From: Streptomyces xanthochromogenes | Lineage (GTDB): Bacteria > Actinomycetota > Actinomycetes > Streptomycetales > Streptomycetaceae | Direction of reading: 5' to 3' | Length of the DNA: 64,000 bases | Assembly: GCF_014650455.1 (NCBI RefSeq) | Contig: NZ_BMUZ01000001.1 | Coordinates: 372,001 to 436,000, forward strand | Part shown: positions 61,709 to 64,000 of the stretch, in pieces | How the letters are laid out: each line of letters starts with the position of its first letter | Numbering within the stretch: the first letter of the stretch is position 1 | Position numbers and translations under genes: made by a program | Notes under the pieces: generated by a model | What the model was told of the DNA's origin: nothing | The model's input: only the letters and a program-made list of their open reading frames with translations | Databases searched by the model: none

Positions 61709-62800
61709 TCAGATACGGGCGGCCGAGCGCCGCCGCACCACGACGAAGCCGAGGCCACCGGCGGCGGCGACCGCCGCGCCGCCCACGAACAGCGCGCCCT
61801 TGTCGCTGCCGCCCTGCTTGAACTCGGCACCGGCCGCGACGGCACCCTTGGGCACGACGGTGGTCTGGGCGGCGGTGTTGACCGCGGGCTTGGCCGGGGT
61901 GGTCGCGGCCTTGCTGGCCCCGCAGCCCGCCGGGAGGTTCGGGAAGGCGGTGTAGACGAAGGGAACACCGCCCTGGGTGCGCTGCCCGAGGCGCGGCGTG
62001 GCGGTGTCGGCGCCGTCGATGCGGATGCCCATGTCACCGTTGACCGGGTGGGCGCGGTCCACCGTGACGATCGGCTTGAAGGCACCGTCCCGCAGCACCG
62101 CCTTGGGCCCGGCAGGGCCGTTGGTGAGCTTCACCGACGAGACGTCGGGGTACACGCTGTCGATGACCCGGGTCACCGTGCAACCGCTGCGGCCTTCGAT
62201 GAACTCCGAAGTCAGCCTGCCGGTACCGGCGTTCAGCACCACGTGCATGCCGCGGAAGAACCCGTCGGCGTCCTGCCCGAAGGTCTCAAGGACCTTCACC
62301 GGCTTGCCGTTCGAGACGGTCTCGGCACGGTAGAAGCCCTTCGACAGGCGGACCACATTCAGCTTCTCGCCGTCGACCAGCGTGTAGGTGCCGGCGACGA
62401 GGCAGGACGCGGGAAGCGCCGGGAAGGGCTGCGACTTCCACGCCTTGTTGCCGGTCTGGGTGCGCTGCGAGAAGGTCACCTTTCCGCCCGAGCCCTCTTC
62501 GAGGCGGATGCCGTGGGCGTAGTCCATGGGGTGGGCGCGGTCGATGGTGGCGACGACCTTCCCGCTCGCGTCCGTGAGCTCGGCCTTGGGCCCCTTCGAC
62601 GCGTCGTCGCTGAGCACGACGGTCATGCCCGGAAGCTCCGACGGGACGGTCTTGGTGACGTGGCAGGGCTCGGCGGCGGAGGCGGTGGCCGGGGCTGCGG
62701 TGGAGGTGGCCGCGAAGGCCGCGGCCGGGGTGAGGAGGGCTCCGGCGAGGGCGGCGACGGTGATCGCGGCGCGGAGCGGGGTGCGGGTGTAGGTCGACAT
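61709..62800 (-). CDS. secreted surface protein with internal duplication and C-terminal anchor
   Basis: A 363-residue exported protein: signal peptide ending at about 28-30 (AAAFAA); two ~85-residue repeats (about 45-130 and 205-285) that each start with a Cys, contain an (I/V)DRAHP motif and QRTQ-x-G, and end in a Cys. Then an Ala/Thr/Pro linker with VVPKGAVAAG, a membrane span (GALFVGGAAVAAAGGLGFVVV) and an RRR tail. The anchor looks like a sortase signal, but no LPXTG or LAXTG is present. Next to a class F sortase, it is a probable non-canonical substrate. ATG 62800. Confidence 0.8.
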   Translation of the reverse strand: MSTYTRTPLRAAITVAALAGALLTPAAAFAATSTAAPATASAAEPCHVTKTVPSELPGMTVVLSDDASKGPKAELTDASGKVVATIDRAHPMDYAHGIRLEEGSGGKVTFSQRTQTGNKAWKSQPFPALPASCLVAGTYTLVDGEKLNVVRLSKGFYRAETVSNGKPVKVLETFGQDADGFFRGMHVVLNAGTGRLTSEFIEGRSGCTVTRVIDSVYPDVSSVKLTNGPAGPKAVLRDGAFKPIVTVDRAHPVNGDMGIRIDGADTATPRLGQRTQGGVPFVYTAFPNLPAGCGASKAATTPAKPAVNTAAQTTVVPKGAVAAGAEFKQGGSDKGALFVGGAAVAAAGGLGFVVVRRRSAARI

Positions 62801-63001
62801 GAACGACTCCGTGAAGCAGTGCGGCCGGTGGGCCGGAGAGAGAAAGAGTGGAGGTCGCATGCCGCCTCCTCTGCCGGGTGGGGCCGTTGAGGCTGGGCGG
62901 GGCTGCAGGAAGAAATCTATGGATCACCTGTACGAGAAGGGTCCGTTCCATGTCACAGCGGTGTGACAGACCTCACCGCCCGCCACCTGCGCTCCGGGGG
63001 C

Positions 63002-63031
63002 TGTACAGGCAGCTACGCGCGTAGATATGCT
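63002..63031 (+). promoter_or_regulatory. deoC promoter with CTACGCGCGTAG operator in the spacer
   Basis: TGTACA (63002-63007) and TATGCT (63026-63031) are the -35 and -10, with an 18-nt spacer. CTACGCGCGTAG (63013-63024), identical to the PNP operator, lies in it. GTG 63038 begins 6 nt after the -10, so the transcript is leaderless. Confidence 0.72.
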
Positions 63032-63037
63032 CATCTG

Positions 63038-64000
63038 GTGACCATGCCCACCAATGCACCTGCAGCTGCCTTCGCCGACGCGACCGCGTCCGACGGCGCG
63101 CTGCGCCGCTTCCTCCACGGGCTCCCCGGCATCGACCCGGTGGGCCTGGAAGCGCGCGCCGCGTCCCTCGGTACCCGTTCGATCAAGACCTCGGCCAAGG
63201 CGTACGCCATCGACCTGGCCATTTCGATGATCGACCTGACGACCCTGGAAGGCGCGGACACTCCGGGCAAGGTCCGGGCGCTCGCCGCGAAGGCCGTCCA
63301 CCCCGACCCGACCGACCGCACCACTCCGCACACCGCCGCCGTCTGTGTCTATCCGGACATGGTGGCGACCGCGAAGGAGGTGCTGAAGGGCTCGGACGTC
63401 AAGGTCGCGTCCGTCGCCACCGCCTTCCCGGCGGGCCGCGCGGCGCTGCCGGTGAAGCTCGCGGACGTGCGGGACGCGATCGCGGCCGGTGCCGACGAGA
63501 TCGACATGGTGATCGACCGGGGCGCGTTCCTGGCCGGTCACTACCTGAAGGTGTACGAGGAGATCGCGGCCGTCCGCGCCGAGTGCGGTGAACAGGCCCG
63601 CCTCAAGGTCATCTTCGAGACCGGTGAGCTGTCGACGTACGACAACATCCGCCGCGCCAGCTGGCTCGGCATGATGGGCGGCGCCGACTTCATCAAGACC
63701 TCCACGGGCAAGGTCGCGGTCAACGCCACCCCCGCCAACACCCTCGTACTCCTCGAAGCCGTACGGGACTTCCGCGCGGCGACCGGGACCCAGGTCGGCG
63801 TGAAGCCGGCCGGCGGCATCCGCAACACCAAGGAAGCCATCAAGTTCCTGGTCCTGGTCAACGAGACCGTGGGCGAGGACTGGCTGGACAACCACTGGTT
63901 CCGCTTCGGCGCCTCCTCGCTGCTCAACGACCTGCTGATGCAGCGTCAGAAGCTGGCGACCGGCCGCTACTCCGGCCCCGACTACGTGACGGTGGACTGA
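63038..64000 (+). CDS. deoC: deoxyribose-phosphate aldolase
   Basis: A 320-residue class I aldolase. The Schiff-base lysine is in VKVIF-type RLKVIFETGEL, the proton-relay lysine in GGADFIKTSTGK and the Gly-rich phosphate site in VGVKPAGGIRN, in the order expected. It splits 2-deoxyribose-5-phosphate into acetaldehyde and glyceraldehyde-3-phosphate. The N-terminus is extended versus E. coli DeoC (259 aa), as in other Streptomyces. GTG 63038 (VTMPTNAP) or ATG 63044 may start; the leaderless promoter favours 63038. The stop codon ends exactly at the window edge; further downstream genes (perhaps aldehyde dehydrogenase) are not seen. Confidence 0.95.
   Translation: MTMPTNAPAAAFADATASDGALRRFLHGLPGIDPVGLEARAASLGTRSIKTSAKAYAIDLAISMIDLTTLEGADTPGKVRALAAKAVHPDPTDRTTPHTAAVCVYPDMVATAKEVLKGSDVKVASVATAFPAGRAALPVKLADVRDAIAAGADEIDMVIDRGAFLAGHYLKVYEEIAAVRAECGEQARLKVIFETGELSTYDNIRRASWLGMMGGADFIKTSTGKVAVNATPANTLVLLEAVRDFRAATGTQVGVKPAGGIRNTKEAIKFLVLVNETVGEDWLDNHWFRFGASSLLNDLLMQRQKLATGRYSGPDYVTVD

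Overview
The window is a high-GC actinobacterial chromosome segment, almost certainly from a Streptomyces. The signs are third-position GC bias, many GTG/TTG starts, leaderless promoters, a mycothiol gene (mca), a propionyl-CoA carboxylase set with a small epsilon subunit, XRE/DUF397 pairs, and intergenic repeats of a type I recall from Streptomyces genomes. The gene order (alaA, pckG, mca, greA, ilvA, metB, msrA, hutH, GGDEF, cya, birA, pccB/pccE, maf, acc alpha, deoR, lpdA, purine nucleoside phosphorylase, phosphomutase, deoC) matches my memory of the conserved core of the S. coelicolor chromosome around SCO4984 to SCO4914. That comparison is from memory; nothing was searched.

Layout. 1-11 kb: a truncated secreted GH5 hydrolase, a membrane protein, alaA, a small unknown gene behind a Fur/PerR-like operator, GTP-dependent PEP carboxykinase, a hemolysin III family protein, a TetR regulator, a VC0807-type membrane protein and a DUF255 thioredoxin-like protein. 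11-20 kb: an Uma2-type nuclease, then a tightly coupled four-gene operon that is the most unusual part of the window. It encodes a STAND NTPase with a predicted membrane segment and TPR-like repeats, a second STAND NTPase with TPR-like repeats and a C-terminal beta-rich domain, a CHAT caspase-like protease and an alpha/beta hydrolase. It reads as an NLR-like conflict or cell-death module. 20-34 kb: mca and its neighbours, greA, a DrrAB-like ABC exporter, ilvA, a MarR regulator, a sigma-like gene with a small membrane partner, metB, msrA, DUF1330, a zinc alcohol dehydrogenase and a divergent XRE regulator.

34-50 kb: an L,D-transpeptidase lipoprotein, a small LAXTG protein, hutH, a GAF-GGDEF protein with a repeat-derived in-frame insert, an enoyl-CoA hydratase, adenylate cyclase, biotin ligase, the carboxylase beta and epsilon subunits, a GDSL esterase, maf and the biotinylated alpha subunit. 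Biotin ligase, beta, epsilon and alpha subunits together would make a working acyl-CoA carboxylase. 50-52 kb: a WhiJ-type accessory cluster (XRE regulator, two near-identical DUF397 genes, three overlapping small genes) next to a dispersed repeat. 52-64 kb: TetR and DeoR regulators, the quinone reductase LpdA, a gamma-glutamylcyclotransferase-like gene, purine nucleoside phosphorylase plus a phosphomutase, a PIG-V-like mannosyltransferase, a PH-domain protein, a class F sortase with a surface protein, and deoC. A 12-bp palindrome occurs upstream of both the phosphorylase operon and deoC, which suggests a shared nucleoside regulon, plausibly under the adjacent DeoR protein.

Regulation. Several palindromes lie in the -35/-10 spacer or next to the -10 box (3227, 6007, 8467, 63013), and many genes have a -10 hexamer 6-7 nt before the start codon, implying leaderless transcripts. 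I saw no tRNA, rRNA, CRISPR array, insertion sequence or prophage.
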